Source: Promethearchaeota archaeon
Lineage (GTDB): Archaea > Asgardarchaeota > Lokiarchaeia > Sigynarchaeales > SOKP01
Assembly: GCA_019058515.1 (NCBI GenBank)
Contig: JAHPYY010000089.1
Location: 1-11,348 of the forward strand
DNA: 11,348 nt
Direction of reading: 5' to 3'
The notes under the pieces were generated by a model, which had not been told where the DNA came from, made no database searches, and saw only the letters and a program-made list of their open reading frames with translations. The position numbers and the translations under genes were made by a program. Positions 1 to 7,004 of this stretch are shown one piece after another (the stretch's first letter is position 1; each line of letters starts with the position of its first letter).

Positions 1-10
1 AAAAAAATAA
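1..10 (-). terminator. T-tract terminator after ACAD copy 1
   Basis: Read on the minus strand, a TTATTTTTTT tract lies about 30 nt past the stop of the first acyl-CoA dehydrogenase. A T-rich tract without a hairpin is the usual archaeal termination signal. It is cut by the window edge. Confidence 0.4.
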
Positions 11-37
11 ACAAAAGTATAAAATGCAGGAAATGCT

Positions 38-1336
38 CTAGGTCGACATCTTGACAAGCTTTCGTTTAGGCGTTGACATAATATACTGTTGTATTTGCCG
101 GCTTCCTCCCACGATTTCCTGGATGCGCGAGATGTTAATGTAGTCGTGTAGTAGCGTGTTATCACATAGGCCCGCTCCACCCATCAAGTTTCCGGCTTCG
201 TAGCACACTTCTTTAGCTACTTGAGCGCTATGATATTTCAATTGGCTTGCTGAAGCCACCAAAGCTTGAGATATATTAGCTGGGATCTCACCTGCAAATT
301 TCTCGAGTTTCTTGTCGTATTCTTCGCAGAATTTAAGGAGTGCTAAAGTCAAATTAGTGGTTTTAGCCCACAAATCCGTAAGTAAAAATCCTACGCCTTG
401 AAATAGCAAAATAACTTTATCGAATTGCTTACGTAGGTTAGCATAGATTGCTGCGTGTGCGATTGATCCCCAACATTCACTAAGACTCATAAAAGCGATT
501 GAAATTCGTTCTGGGACAAGTCCTTCAAAAAGATGGTCTCGACCTTTGCCCACTCCAGCGAGGATGTATTCTTTAGGGACGCGTAGATTAGTAAATTTCT
601 CACGTCCCAAAAAAAGCTTAGGCACCCACGGGATGTTAACTCGGTCGCAGTGCCAACCTTCCCACGCGGTGTTAATTAAGAATTGAGCCATGGTGTTGCC
701 GTTGTTTTGCTCCGCGGTAGCGTACGCAACCGCCCATTTCGACTTGGGCGCGTTGGTGTTGTATATTTTGTCGCCGTTAAGCAAAAAGCTACCGTCGGGC
801 TGCTCGTCGCAGGTGGTTAACATGTGGACTGCATCGGATCCGCGCTCGGGTTCAGTGATGCAGATGCATCCTGGTCCAACGCCTGTGACTAAGTCCTTTA
901 GCGCTTCCAACCGGACGGGAATATTTTCGTGGTGTTCGTGTATCGGGTTAATCGCTAACACAGTTGCTCCCGATCCCATAGAAAACTGAGGGTCGAACAT
1001 GTCCACAGCTATCGTACGGATAAAATCCATAGCTAAACCCGCTTCTTCAAAGTTTAAATCGATCATATCGTACGGATGTTGCCTTGAGATCAACCCTTCT
1101 TTGCCAAACTCTGGGATCCAATCGTACACATCCTCGTCGGGACCGTGCGTGATGCTATGCTTCTTTTCGAATCGCATGCAAAAACGCTCGACCTTTTTCA
1201 GCCAGTTAAATTGTTCTGTGCTCAGTAGCGACATTAAATTATTGTTTAGAAAATTGTAGCGGTTTTTGAGACTCATTTTTTCCATTATTTCATCGTTAAT
1301 GGCTTGAGTCACGTATTTGGTTTTCTTTTCTTCCAT
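38..1336 (-). CDS. Acyl-CoA dehydrogenase family flavoprotein (copy 1)
   Basis: This 432-aa protein should oxidise an acyl-CoA to the 2,3-enoyl-CoA with FAD in the cytoplasm, passing electrons to an unseen ETF-like acceptor. Family motifs are in order: CICITEPERGSD (158-168, flavin/substrate signature), NGDKIYNTNA (187-196, the usual NGxKxxITNA), RKQFDKVILLFQGVG (302-316) and a C-terminal LMGGAGL...SRIQEIVGGSRQIQQYI block (384-419). The position of the MCAD-type catalytic glutamate (IYEGT motif) is glycine here (G410). A glutamate in LVPER (E276) sits where isovaleryl-CoA and long-chain enzymes carry their base, so I infer that active-site layout. The N-terminus is about 40 residues longer than a compact ACAD. 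ATG is the start; no clear Shine-Dalgarno precedes it. A close paralogue lies at 5601-6902. The exact acyl substrate cannot be told. Confidence 0.92.
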   Translation of the reverse strand: MEEKKTKYVTQAINDEIMEKMSLKNRYNFLNNNLMSLLSTEQFNWLKKVERFCMRFEKKHSITHGPDEDVYDWIPEFGKEGLISRQHPYDMIDLNFEEAGLAMDFIRTIAVDMFDPQFSMGSGATVLAINPIHEHHENIPVRLEALKDLVTGVGPGCICITEPERGSDAVHMLTTCDEQPDGSFLLNGDKIYNTNAPKSKWAVAYATAEQNNGNTMAQFLINTAWEGWHCDRVNIPWVPKLFLGREKFTNLRVPKEYILAGVGKGRDHLFEGLVPERISIAFMSLSECWGSIAHAAIYANLRKQFDKVILLFQGVGFLLTDLWAKTTNLTLALLKFCEEYDKKLEKFAGEIPANISQALVASASQLKYHSAQVAKEVCYEAGNLMGGAGLCDNTLLHDYINISRIQEIVGGSRQIQQYIMSTPKRKLVKMST

Positions 1337-1505
1337 ATATAATCACAAAATTTGGTTTGTGGTGTTATTTTCTCGTTAATTTTAATGGTTTTTCTCAATA
1401 ACGAAATTATACTAATTTATCAATGTGCTCTATTAATTTAAATATCTTTTGTCTTCCAAATGGGTAGACTCATAAATGGTTTAGGACAACGAATTATGAG
1501 TAACC

Positions 1506-1514
1506 TTTATATAA
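1506..1514 (+). promoter_or_regulatory. TATA box of the prenol kinase-IPK operon
   Basis: TTTATATAA lies about 50 bp before the ATG at 1565. With the usual archaeal TATA-to-start distance of about 25 bp, transcription would begin near 1536 and leave a leader of about 30 nt. No strong Shine-Dalgarno is seen in that leader. The 228-bp gap also contains the promoter of the divergent acyl-CoA dehydrogenase, for which I could not single out one TATA box. Confidence 0.5.
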
Positions 1515-1564
1515 CATTTCCAGATTAGATATTATTAATTTAACAAATAATACGAGAAATTATT

Positions 1565-2368
1565 ATGGTGTTTAATCCATTTGGAAACGAATTAGCTTTA
1601 GTTTGGGATTTAATCGCAATGTTCATTTCTATTTTTTTCGTTCTGCTTGTAGTAATAGCGAACGCTCTCCTAGAAAAAAGCGGAAAGGTATCTTCAGTGG
1701 TTACGCGGAAAATTGTTCATATATTTGCTGCTCCAGTCTTTTTATTGACGTGGTTATTTTATTCTGGTACCATATTTTCACGATTTACAGCAATGATTGT
1801 TCCATTGTTATTTGTTTTACTATTCGTAGGCATTGGAACGGGTAAGATACAAAACGATCAATTCGTCAACTCGATGTCGAGGACAGGAGATTCAAAAGAA
1901 TTGTTACAAGGAACTCTGTATTATTCGGTTGTAATGCTTTTAGTGACGGTGTTATGGTTTTACATTCAATTAGATGGAAACGGAAATCCTGCGGGTATTG
2001 TTTTAATGGGTTGCTTGGCGGGAGGAGATGGATTAGCTGATATATTTGGTAGAAAATATGGTGGGGATAAGAAATTTGGGCTTAAGGGAAGCGAGAAAAC
2101 GGTAATTGGGACTATAGGTATGTTTATCGGTTCCTTTTTATTCAGCTTAATATTGGTGTTGATATTTTCTTTAGCTGTTCCAAATTTTAATCTAATTGGG
2201 TTGATCCTTTCGGTACTTATCATTAGTGCAGTCGCAACTTTAGTAGAAGCGTTTTCACCAAAAGGTTTTGATAACATTACAATTCCAATTAGTGTAATTA
2301 TTGTAATTATTCTATTATCATTGGGTGGAAGCGGTGGTTTATGGCCATACGCGCTTATAGCGTTTTGA
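1565..2368 (+). CDS. Phytol/dolichol-kinase-like membrane prenol kinase
   Basis: This 267-aa integral membrane protein has several hydrophobic helices and belongs to the CTP-dependent lipid kinase group of dolichol kinase (SEC59), phytol/farnesol kinase (VTE5/FOLK) and CDP-DAG synthase. Visible motifs are RKIVHI (48-53), SRTGDSKELLQG (105-116, very like the plant phytol/farnesol kinase motif), GDGLADIFGRKYG (154-166), SEKTVIGTIG (176-185) and EAFSPKGFDNITIP (228-241), with acidic D155, D159, E228 and D236 the likely metal/nucleotide residues. The motif set favours a prenol (for example geranylgeraniol) kinase over a cytidylyltransferase. The next gene, 19 nt downstream on the same strand, is an isopentenyl phosphate kinase, which supports a role in making prenyl phosphates. 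The native alcohol (geranylgeraniol, farnesol, dolichol or other) is not determined. Confidence 0.82.
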   Translation: MVFNPFGNELALVWDLIAMFISIFFVLLVVIANALLEKSGKVSSVVTRKIVHIFAAPVFLLTWLFYSGTIFSRFTAMIVPLLFVLLFVGIGTGKIQNDQFVNSMSRTGDSKELLQGTLYYSVVMLLVTVLWFYIQLDGNGNPAGIVLMGCLAGGDGLADIFGRKYGGDKKFGLKGSEKTVIGTIGMFIGSFLFSLILVLIFSLAVPNFNLIGLILSVLIISAVATLVEAFSPKGFDNITIPISVIIVIILLSLGGSGGLWPYALIAF

Positions 2369-2387
2369 AACAAAACGAGTTGGTACG

Positions 2388-3203
2388 ATGGATAAAGAAA
2401 TCACCGTTATCAAGCTTGGAGGGTCCCTTTTAACGGATAAATCTACTCCTTACAAACTGCGGGATAACATTGGGGATATTGGACGAGAGCTTAGGGAGTG
2501 TATGGATACAGATTTGATTGAATCTTTAGTTCTAATTCACGGTGTAGGATCTTTCGGGCACCCGCCCGTTTTAGAACACGAGTTGTATAAAGGATTTAAG
2601 GACGAGTCACAGTTAATATATCTGACGAAAACTCAAAACATCGTAAACAATTACCGTTTGACATTAGCTAAAAATCTTCACGACGCGGGAATCCCTGTTA
2701 ATTTAATGCATCCCTCCTCTATGGTATTGGGTGAAAAGATGGCGGTCAAGGATTACAACTTCAAATCCCTGAAAGGGTTTTTATCGCTTGGAATGATTCC
2801 ATTCCTAGGGGGAGATTTGATGTATGATGATGTCATGGGGTTTAGCGTGTGTAGTGGAGACCAACTTGCGGTTGTAATCTCGAAGGAGTTAGGTGCTAAA
2901 CGTTTGATATACGCTACCGATGTAGAAGGCGTGTTTACCGAGGATCCAAAAAGTAATCCTAACGCAAACGCAATTAACGAAATTAATATCAATACACTTG
3001 AAGGGCTAATACAAAACATGAAAGAATCAGGAACCTTAGATGCAAGTGGAAGAATGGTGGGAAAATTAAACTCAATTTTAAAAGCGAAAGCATTAATTAC
3101 AAACGGATTGGAGGTTAGCATCCTTTCAATGATGAAATCTGGCACCCTTAAAGCCTTTTTGAGCGGAAATAGCTCCTTAGGAACAAAATTTATTTATAAG
3201 TAA
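2388..3203 (+). CDS. Isopentenyl phosphate kinase
   Basis: This 271-aa cytoplasmic amino-acid-kinase-fold enzyme should phosphorylate isopentenyl phosphate to IPP with ATP, the last step of the archaeal alternative mevalonate pathway. Evidence: IKLGGSLLTDK (8-18, phosphate-binding with K9 and GGS), HGVGSFGH (51-58) with H58 matching the catalytic histidine that separates IPKs from other amino-acid kinases, GGD (141-143), GDQLA (157-161), TDVEGVF (177-183) and DASGRMVGKL (218-227). The last motif is usually DxTGGMxGK, so the Gly-to-Arg change at 221 is slightly unusual. Length is normal. It is the second gene of a likely operon with a prenol-kinase-like protein. Some IPKs also accept longer prenyl monophosphates, so in this context it could act on the product of its neighbour. 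A T-rich terminator follows the stop. Confidence 0.93.
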   Translation: MDKEITVIKLGGSLLTDKSTPYKLRDNIGDIGRELRECMDTDLIESLVLIHGVGSFGHPPVLEHELYKGFKDESQLIYLTKTQNIVNNYRLTLAKNLHDAGIPVNLMHPSSMVLGEKMAVKDYNFKSLKGFLSLGMIPFLGGDLMYDDVMGFSVCSGDQLAVVISKELGAKRLIYATDVEGVFTEDPKSNPNANAINEININTLEGLIQNMKESGTLDASGRMVGKLNSILKAKALITNGLEVSILSMMKSGTLKAFLSGNSSLGTKFIYK

Positions 3204-3204
3204 A

Positions 3205-3225
3205 TTTTCTTTATTTTTTTTTATC
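3205..3225 (+). terminator. T-tract terminator after IPK
   Basis: Starting 2 nt after the IPK stop there is a TTTTCTTTATTTTTTTTTAT tract with a run of nine T. There is no hairpin, which is typical of archaeal intrinsic termination. It closes the two-gene operon. Confidence 0.6.
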
Positions 3226-3281
3226 TAAGACTAACAACACTTAAGCGTGTTAATTGCTCGTCGAATTAAGTCGTTACTTTA

Positions 3282-3303
3282 AATGATTCAGATTTAAATC
3301 ATT
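3282..3303. repeat. Short inverted repeat upstream of the small-protein promoter
   Basis: AATGATT (3282-3288) and AATCATT (3297-3303) can pair as 7-bp arms around an 8-nt loop. The same stretch also reads as a near-direct repeat, TTTAAATGATT and TTTAAATCATT, 15 bp apart. It lies about 20 bp before the conserved promoter cassette at 3323. It could be an operator, or chance in AT-rich DNA. Confidence 0.25.
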
Positions 3304-3322
3304 AGACATTAGAAAATTAAAT

Positions 3323-3403
3323 ATTGGTCTAAAGAAAATTCATATACTGTTTATGGCATAGTATAATTAACACTAGAAAGAAAATAAGGAGTGAAGGAAA
3401 CAT
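3323..3403 (+). promoter_or_regulatory. Conserved promoter/leader cassette, copy A
   Basis: Positions 3323-3373 align without gaps to 3774-3824. ATTGGTCT, AAGAAA, TTCATATAC and GCATAGTATAATTAACAC are shared, and only a central stretch of about 8 bp differs. Downstream both copies carry AAGGAGT (here 3386-3392), a strong Shine-Dalgarno 11 nt before the ATG. CATATAC after a purine-rich BRE-like stretch is the likelier TATA box, placing the RNA start near TTAACAC. TATAC and GTATA form a small inverted repeat across the variable centre, so a regulator site is also possible. Confidence 0.6.
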
Positions 3404-3568
3404 ATGATGAGAAACGACATAGAACGAAAAACTAACGCATCTACAACCAATTCCGAAAATAAAAAAAGAAGAGAAATAACTCAAGTAGAAATGGATAATT
3501 TACTCGGACTAAGCGAAGAATTCTTCTGGATCGATTGGATTGACAAATTCATCGTCAAGGAAATTTAA
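3404..3568 (+). CDS. 54-aa small protein of unknown function
   Basis: A short ORF starting ATG-ATG 11 nt after a strong AAGGAGT site. The product begins MMRNDIERK, continues through a polar, Lys/Asn/Ser-rich stretch, and ends in an acidic, aromatic segment (SEEFFWIDWIDKFIVKEI) that could form an amphipathic helix. It has no signal peptide or membrane helix. I do not recognise it. That it is translated is supported by the neighbouring gene at 3856. That gene has the same promoter, Shine-Dalgarno spacing and first eight codons, and most nucleotide differences between the two octapeptide coding regions fall at third codon positions. After about residue 9 the two proteins are unrelated by eye. 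The start could also be the second ATG, 3 nt downstream. Confidence 0.6.
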   Translation: MMRNDIERKTNASTTNSENKKRREITQVEMDNLLGLSEEFFWIDWIDKFIVKEI

Positions 3569-3773
3569 GTTTACTCAATTATCAGTTAATTTAGCTCTCT
3601 TTATTTTCTAGTTAAATATTGTATTGTTATTCTAACTCTTATCTCCAATAAAAGTCATAATTTTACTGGATGTTTTATTTTGCATCTGTAGGAAGTTGTT
3701 TTTTAATTTTTCGTTAATTACTTTACAACTATTCTTTTTCCCTCGTTTTTGTTTGAAAGATTAAAAATCAAAA

Positions 3774-3855
3774 ATTGGTCTTAAGAAATTTCATATACCT
3801 CGGCATGCATAGTATAATTAACACAGTAAAAAAAATTAAGGAGTAAAAAACACTT
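3774..3855 (+). promoter_or_regulatory. Conserved promoter/leader cassette, copy B
   Basis: The second copy of the element at 3323. Its first 51 bp match copy A without gaps except for a central block and two single A/T changes. AAGGAGT lies at 3838-3844, again exactly 11 nt before the ATG (3856). This conservation in otherwise unalignable AT-rich intergenic DNA points to a shared promoter and probably shared regulation of the 54-aa and 176-aa genes. Confidence 0.6.
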
Positions 3856-4386
3856 ATGATAAGGAATGAAATGGAACAATACGAAACCAGGGAATACCAC
3901 GCGAATTCCCAAAGAAACGAAACTTTAGAAAAGTTCACGCACCCAATTGGGTTGTTAATTGGAGGATGCATTGTTATGCTTTTTGGCGTGTACTTGTACT
4001 TCTTAGGGTTTACGCCCTTAGTGAAAGGAATGCACCCCAATTTCTTGACCATAGTGAGCTACGCGGGATTATTTACTGTAGCTCAAGGGGCGTTGGTGTT
4101 CACTCGCGGTACCATTGGAAACAAGTGGATTACCTTACACCAAACCATTATGGTGCTGGAGATTCTATTGGAACTCGGTTCGATCGTTCTTTTGGTGGCG
4201 CTCTACAACCACCCAGAAATCGTTCCGATATTCTCTTACGGTATCGAAACGATCGATGCGATTGTTATCAGTTTTCCCGTTAAGGCGTCTATTGTCCAGT
4301 TAGGTGTAGTTATTATTATCGTTCTTACCGTATTAGGAGCAGTTTCCGGCATGTATCAAGTTGGAAAATTGGAGAAATACAAATAA
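3856..4386 (+). CDS. Four-helix membrane protein of unknown function
   Basis: A 176-aa protein with a polar 28-residue N-terminus (MIRNEMEQ...) and four hydrophobic segments, roughly 31-52, 63-83, 97-117 and 144-167, ending in a Lys-rich tail. The even helix number puts both ends on the same side, probably cytoplasmic given the charged KLEKYK tail. No catalytic or metal motif is evident. Histidines H29, H60, H95 and H119 are near helix ends but do not form a clear heme pattern. I do not recognise the family. It has a strong Shine-Dalgarno and shares its promoter and first eight codons with the 54-aa gene upstream, so the two are probably co-regulated. A T-rich terminator follows the stop directly. 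Confidence 0.8.
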   Translation: MIRNEMEQYETREYHANSQRNETLEKFTHPIGLLIGGCIVMLFGVYLYFLGFTPLVKGMHPNFLTIVSYAGLFTVAQGALVFTRGTIGNKWITLHQTIMVLEILLELGSIVLLVALYNHPEIVPIFSYGIETIDAIVISFPVKASIVQLGVVIIIVLTVLGAVSGMYQVGKLEKYK

Positions 4387-4421
4387 TTTTTTTTATTTTA
4401 TTTTATCTTTTAATTTTATTT
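4387..4421 (+). terminator. T-rich terminator after the membrane protein gene
   Basis: A run of eight T begins immediately after the TAA, followed by three more T4-T5 clusters. This is a multi-T archaeal terminator. The convergent oxidoreductase gene ends at 4448, so the signal also guards against read-through into its antisense. Confidence 0.6.
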
Positions 4422-4447
4422 GCTTTGAATTACTTAATAGTGCCAGT

Positions 4448-5434
4448 TTACTCTTCAGGATATTTTAAGCCCCATTGAGAACGTATTGTATCCATAATTC
4501 TCATGATTTTAAGCGATTCGCTTAACGACATAATCTCGCTTTCAACTTTTCCATCGTCTAGGCATTTCATTACTTCTTCAGCTTCGTAATTATAGCCCAC
4601 GGATTTGAAAGGTATCTTAATAGCTTTCTTTTGAGTCCCAATTAGCTTTAGAAACATTTTTGAGGGATGATAGAAGTCGGGAATTTCAATGTATCCTTTT
4701 TCGCCGAAAACATAGCCATTATCAGGCATTAAATAGGTATAAGATGAGGAAAGTAATGCGACTTTTTCGTGTTTGTATTCAAATAAGTAAGAAGAGTGTT
4801 CGTCCACACCAGTTTTTCCTATAAATGCGCTACTTTTTATTTTTATGGGAGCGGTTTTAAAAACAAGAGTAGCAAATGTAATAGGGTAAATACCAAGATC
4901 CAGCAAAGCACCTCCTCCTAAATTAGGATTAAATGCCCTGTGTTCTTGGTTAAACTCTTTCCGTATTCCGAAATCTGCTTTGACGTGTTTAACTTCTCCG
5001 ATTACTTGGTCATTTAGTATTTCAATCAATTTTAAAATACAAGGAAAAAACCGAGTCCACATCGCTTCCATTAAAAATACCTTATTTTTTTTGGCGGTGT
5101 TTATTAAATCTTCTGTTTGATGGGCGTTTATTGTCAAGGGTTTTTCGCACAAGACTGGCTTTTTATGATTTAGACATAATAAAGCGTTTTGATGGTGGAA
5201 ATTATGTGTAGTTGAGATGTATATAACATCGACTTCGGGATCATTCACTAGGTCCTCGTAGTTATTGTAAATTTTCTCGGCGCGATACATTTTTCCAAAA
5301 GCTTCAGCTTTACCTTCAGTTCGAGAAGCTACTGCAAATATTTTAGCACTATTTTTAAGGTATTTTAATCCCCTTGCAAACGAGTGTGCTATATTTCCGC
5401 AACCCATTATTCCCCAGTTGATTATAGAACCCAT
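4448..5434 (-). CDS. Gfo/Idh/MocA-family oxidoreductase, dihydrodiol-dehydrogenase-like
   Basis: This 328-aa soluble NAD(P)-dependent dehydrogenase has an N-terminal Rossmann domain with GIMGCGNIA (8-16) and the family EKP motif (97-99). EAMWTRFFP (123-131) and GGGALLDLGIYPI (173-185) begin the C-terminal beta-sheet substrate domain. The WTRFFP and GGGALLDLGIY segments are those of the trans-1,2-dihydrobenzene-1,2-diol dehydrogenase / D-xylose dehydrogenase branch. There Lys of EKP and Tyr of GIY (K98 and Y183 here) are the catalytic pair. The substrate is likely a sugar or other vicinal diol, but cannot be named. It is monocistronic, with converging neighbours on the left and ACAD copy 2 ending upstream. 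A TATA-like TTATATTC (5472-5480) would give a leader of about 16 nt. Confidence 0.9.
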   Translation of the reverse strand: MGSIINWGIMGCGNIAHSFARGLKYLKNSAKIFAVASRTEGKAEAFGKMYRAEKIYNNYEDLVNDPEVDVIYISTTHNFHHQNALLCLNHKKPVLCEKPLTINAHQTEDLINTAKKNKVFLMEAMWTRFFPCILKLIEILNDQVIGEVKHVKADFGIRKEFNQEHRAFNPNLGGGALLDLGIYPITFATLVFKTAPIKIKSSAFIGKTGVDEHSSYLFEYKHEKVALLSSSYTYLMPDNGYVFGEKGYIEIPDFYHPSKMFLKLIGTQKKAIKIPFKSVGYNYEAEEVMKCLDDGKVESEIMSLSESLKIMRIMDTIRSQWGLKYPEE

Positions 5435-5471
5435 TTTTTTGAAATATTGAGGGAGTAAATAATGAATTGAA

Positions 5472-5480
5472 GAATATAAG
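5472..5480 (-). promoter_or_regulatory. TATA-like box of the Gfo/Idh gene
   Basis: On the minus strand CTTATATTC lies about 40 bp before the ATG (5434). It is the best TATA match in the 166-bp gap after the acyl-CoA dehydrogenase terminator. No Shine-Dalgarno is seen. Confidence 0.35.
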
Positions 5481-5520
5481 TAAACGAGAGTTATAAGTTT
5501 CGTGTTTAAAATGTATGTAA

Positions 5521-5560
5521 AGAGGAAAAAAAGAGAAGGAAAAAAGAAAAAAGTTTATTA
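5521..5560 (-). terminator. Pyrimidine-rich terminator after ACAD copy 2
   Basis: Read on the minus strand this 40-bp stretch is almost pure pyrimidine, with runs of six, six and seven T interrupted by C. It starts about 40 nt past the acyl-CoA dehydrogenase stop at 5601. This fits an archaeal multi-T terminator. Confidence 0.6.
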
Positions 5561-5600
5561 GATTAACCAAAATCGCTAAATCTTATCTTAAGTTGACGGA

Positions 5601-6902
5601 TTAAAGCAACTTGAATATCGAACGTAACGACATTGACATGATGTATTGCTGGATTTGTCTTGAGCCACCTACAATTTCCTGAATTCGCGAAATGTTGATT
5701 AAATCGTGCATTAATGTATTATCCGACAAACCTGCACCCCCCATCAAGTTTCCAGCTTCGTAGCAAATTTTCTTACACAAGTTGGTTATGTGGTATTTGA
5801 ACTGACTCGCTTGGGGTACTAGAGCTCCCTTTATGTTTTGAGGGATTTTATCCTCACCACCAAACTTTTCGACTTTTTCGTCGTAAGTTTCGCAGAATCG
5901 CAATAATCCTTGCGTTAAATTATTAGTTCGCGCCCAATAATCAGTTAGATTAAAGCCTACACCTTGAAATACCAATATCACCTTATCGAATTGCTTTCTC
6001 ATGTTCGCGTAGATTGCTGCGTGTGCGAGAGCGCCCCAACATTCCGCTAAAGCCATAATCGCGATGCCAATTCGCTCGGGTACAAGCCCTTCAAATAGAT
6101 GGTCTCGACCTTTGCCAATTGGGGCTAAAATAGCTTCTTTGGGGATTCTTAGGTTCGTGAATGTTTCACGGCCCAAATACACTTTTGGAACCCACGGAAT
6201 CAACACGCGATCGCAGTGCCAACCTTCCCACGAGGTGTTAACTAAAAATTGGCCCATGGTGTTTCCGTTGTTTTGTTCCGCAGTCGCGTATATTACAGCC
6301 CATTTGGATTTGGGTGCGTTCGTGTTGAATATCTTATCCCCGTTAACTAAAAAGCTACCATCGGGTTGCTCGTCGCAAGTGGTTAACATATGGACTGCGT
6401 CGGACCCACGTTCGGGTTCGGTAATGCAAATACATCCAGGTGCAACGCCTGTTACTAAATCTTTTAGCGCTTCAAGTCGAATTGGAATATTCTCGTGGTG
6501 CCAATGGATTGGATTAATGGCTAACACCGATGCACCACCGGCCATTGCGAATTGAGGATCGAACATGTCCATTGCTAAATTCCTTATAAGTTCCGTGGTT
6601 AAGCCGTGTTCTTCAAAATTCATGTCGATCTCTTCGAATTTGTGAGCGCGACAAATAAATCCCTGCTTACCAAACTCAGGGATCCACTTGTACACGTCTT
6701 CGTCGGGACCGTGGATAATATTGTGTTCTTTTTCAAACTGCAAGCAAAATTTCTGTACCGTCTTCAACCAATTCATCTCATCCTTATTAAGGATAGTCAG
6801 TAAATTGGCGTTCAAGAAATTGTAACGGTTTTTTAAGCTCAGCTTTTCTAAAATTTCGTCGTTAATTGCTTGAGTTAAAAATTTGGTCTTCTTTTCTTCC
6901 AT
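5601..6902 (-). CDS. Acyl-CoA dehydrogenase family flavoprotein (copy 2)
   Basis: This 433-aa paralogue of the protein at 38-1336 is collinear except for a 2-residue insertion (around 351-352) and is nearly identical in the core: residues 151-200 differ at 3 of 50 positions. It has the same CICITEPERGSD and NGDKIFNTNA motifs, E276 in LVPER as the likely base, and glycine (G412) at the MCAD glutamate position. The copies differ most near the N-terminal helices (85-110), around 350-380 and at the C-terminal tail. This suggests shared chemistry with shifted substrate or partner preference. It has its own TATA-like sequence just upstream and a terminator downstream. The TPR gene lies upstream on the same strand, 151 bp away. 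The acyl substrate is unknown. Confidence 0.92.
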   Translation of the reverse strand: MEEKKTKFLTQAINDEILEKLSLKNRYNFLNANLLTILNKDEMNWLKTVQKFCLQFEKEHNIIHGPDEDVYKWIPEFGKQGFICRAHKFEEIDMNFEEHGLTTELIRNLAMDMFDPQFAMAGGASVLAINPIHWHHENIPIRLEALKDLVTGVAPGCICITEPERGSDAVHMLTTCDEQPDGSFLVNGDKIFNTNAPKSKWAVIYATAEQNNGNTMGQFLVNTSWEGWHCDRVLIPWVPKVYLGRETFTNLRIPKEAILAPIGKGRDHLFEGLVPERIGIAIMALAECWGALAHAAIYANMRKQFDKVILVFQGVGFNLTDYWARTNNLTQGLLRFCETYDEKVEKFGGEDKIPQNIKGALVPQASQFKYHITNLCKKICYEAGNLMGGAGLSDNTLMHDLINISRIQEIVGGSRQIQQYIMSMSLRSIFKLL

Positions 6903-6920
6903 ACTACTTCACTAATTTAG

Positions 6921-6930
6921 TTTTTAAAAA
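6921..6930 (-). promoter_or_regulatory. TATA-like box of ACAD copy 2
   Basis: On the minus strand TTTTTAAAAA sits about 19-28 nt before the ATG at 6902. At normal archaeal spacing transcription would start at or within a few bases of the ATG, giving a leaderless or nearly leaderless mRNA. This agrees with the lack of a good Shine-Dalgarno. Confidence 0.4.
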
Positions 6931-7004
6931 CTCAGAATTAGAATAATAGGAAAAAATTATCGTTGATTTATTAGTTTTATTTATTACAGAAAGAGTTTTA
7001 CTCA

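Noticed and set aside
690..1259. Plus-strand ORFs of 99 and 86 aa inside ACAD copy 1, and a similar 163-aa ORF at 6064-6555 inside copy 2
   Set aside because: They are antisense shadows of strongly conserved dehydrogenase coding sequence. The two copies' shadows resemble each other only because the genes do.
1966..3145. Minus-strand ORFs of 135 and 130 aa opposite the prenol kinase and IPK genes
   Set aside because: Both lie antisense to genes with complete family motifs and have no ribosome site or recognisable domain.
3358..3368. Bacterial-style -10 box (TATAAT) in both duplicated leaders
   Set aside because: No matching -35 element lies at proper spacing, and the window is otherwise archaeal. 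The element is better read as part of an archaeal promoter or operator.
3323..3855. CRISPR-like or transposon terminal repeats from the two similar 51-bp blocks
   Set aside because: There are only two copies, in direct orientation, about 450 bp apart, each followed by a ribosome site and start codon. No spacer array, transposase or target duplication is present.
5355..5570. 71-aa minus-strand ORF rich in Phe before and over the start of the Gfo/Idh gene
   Set aside because: It arises from the pyrimidine-rich terminator tract and overlaps the dehydrogenase start in another frame. There is no ribosome site or domain.
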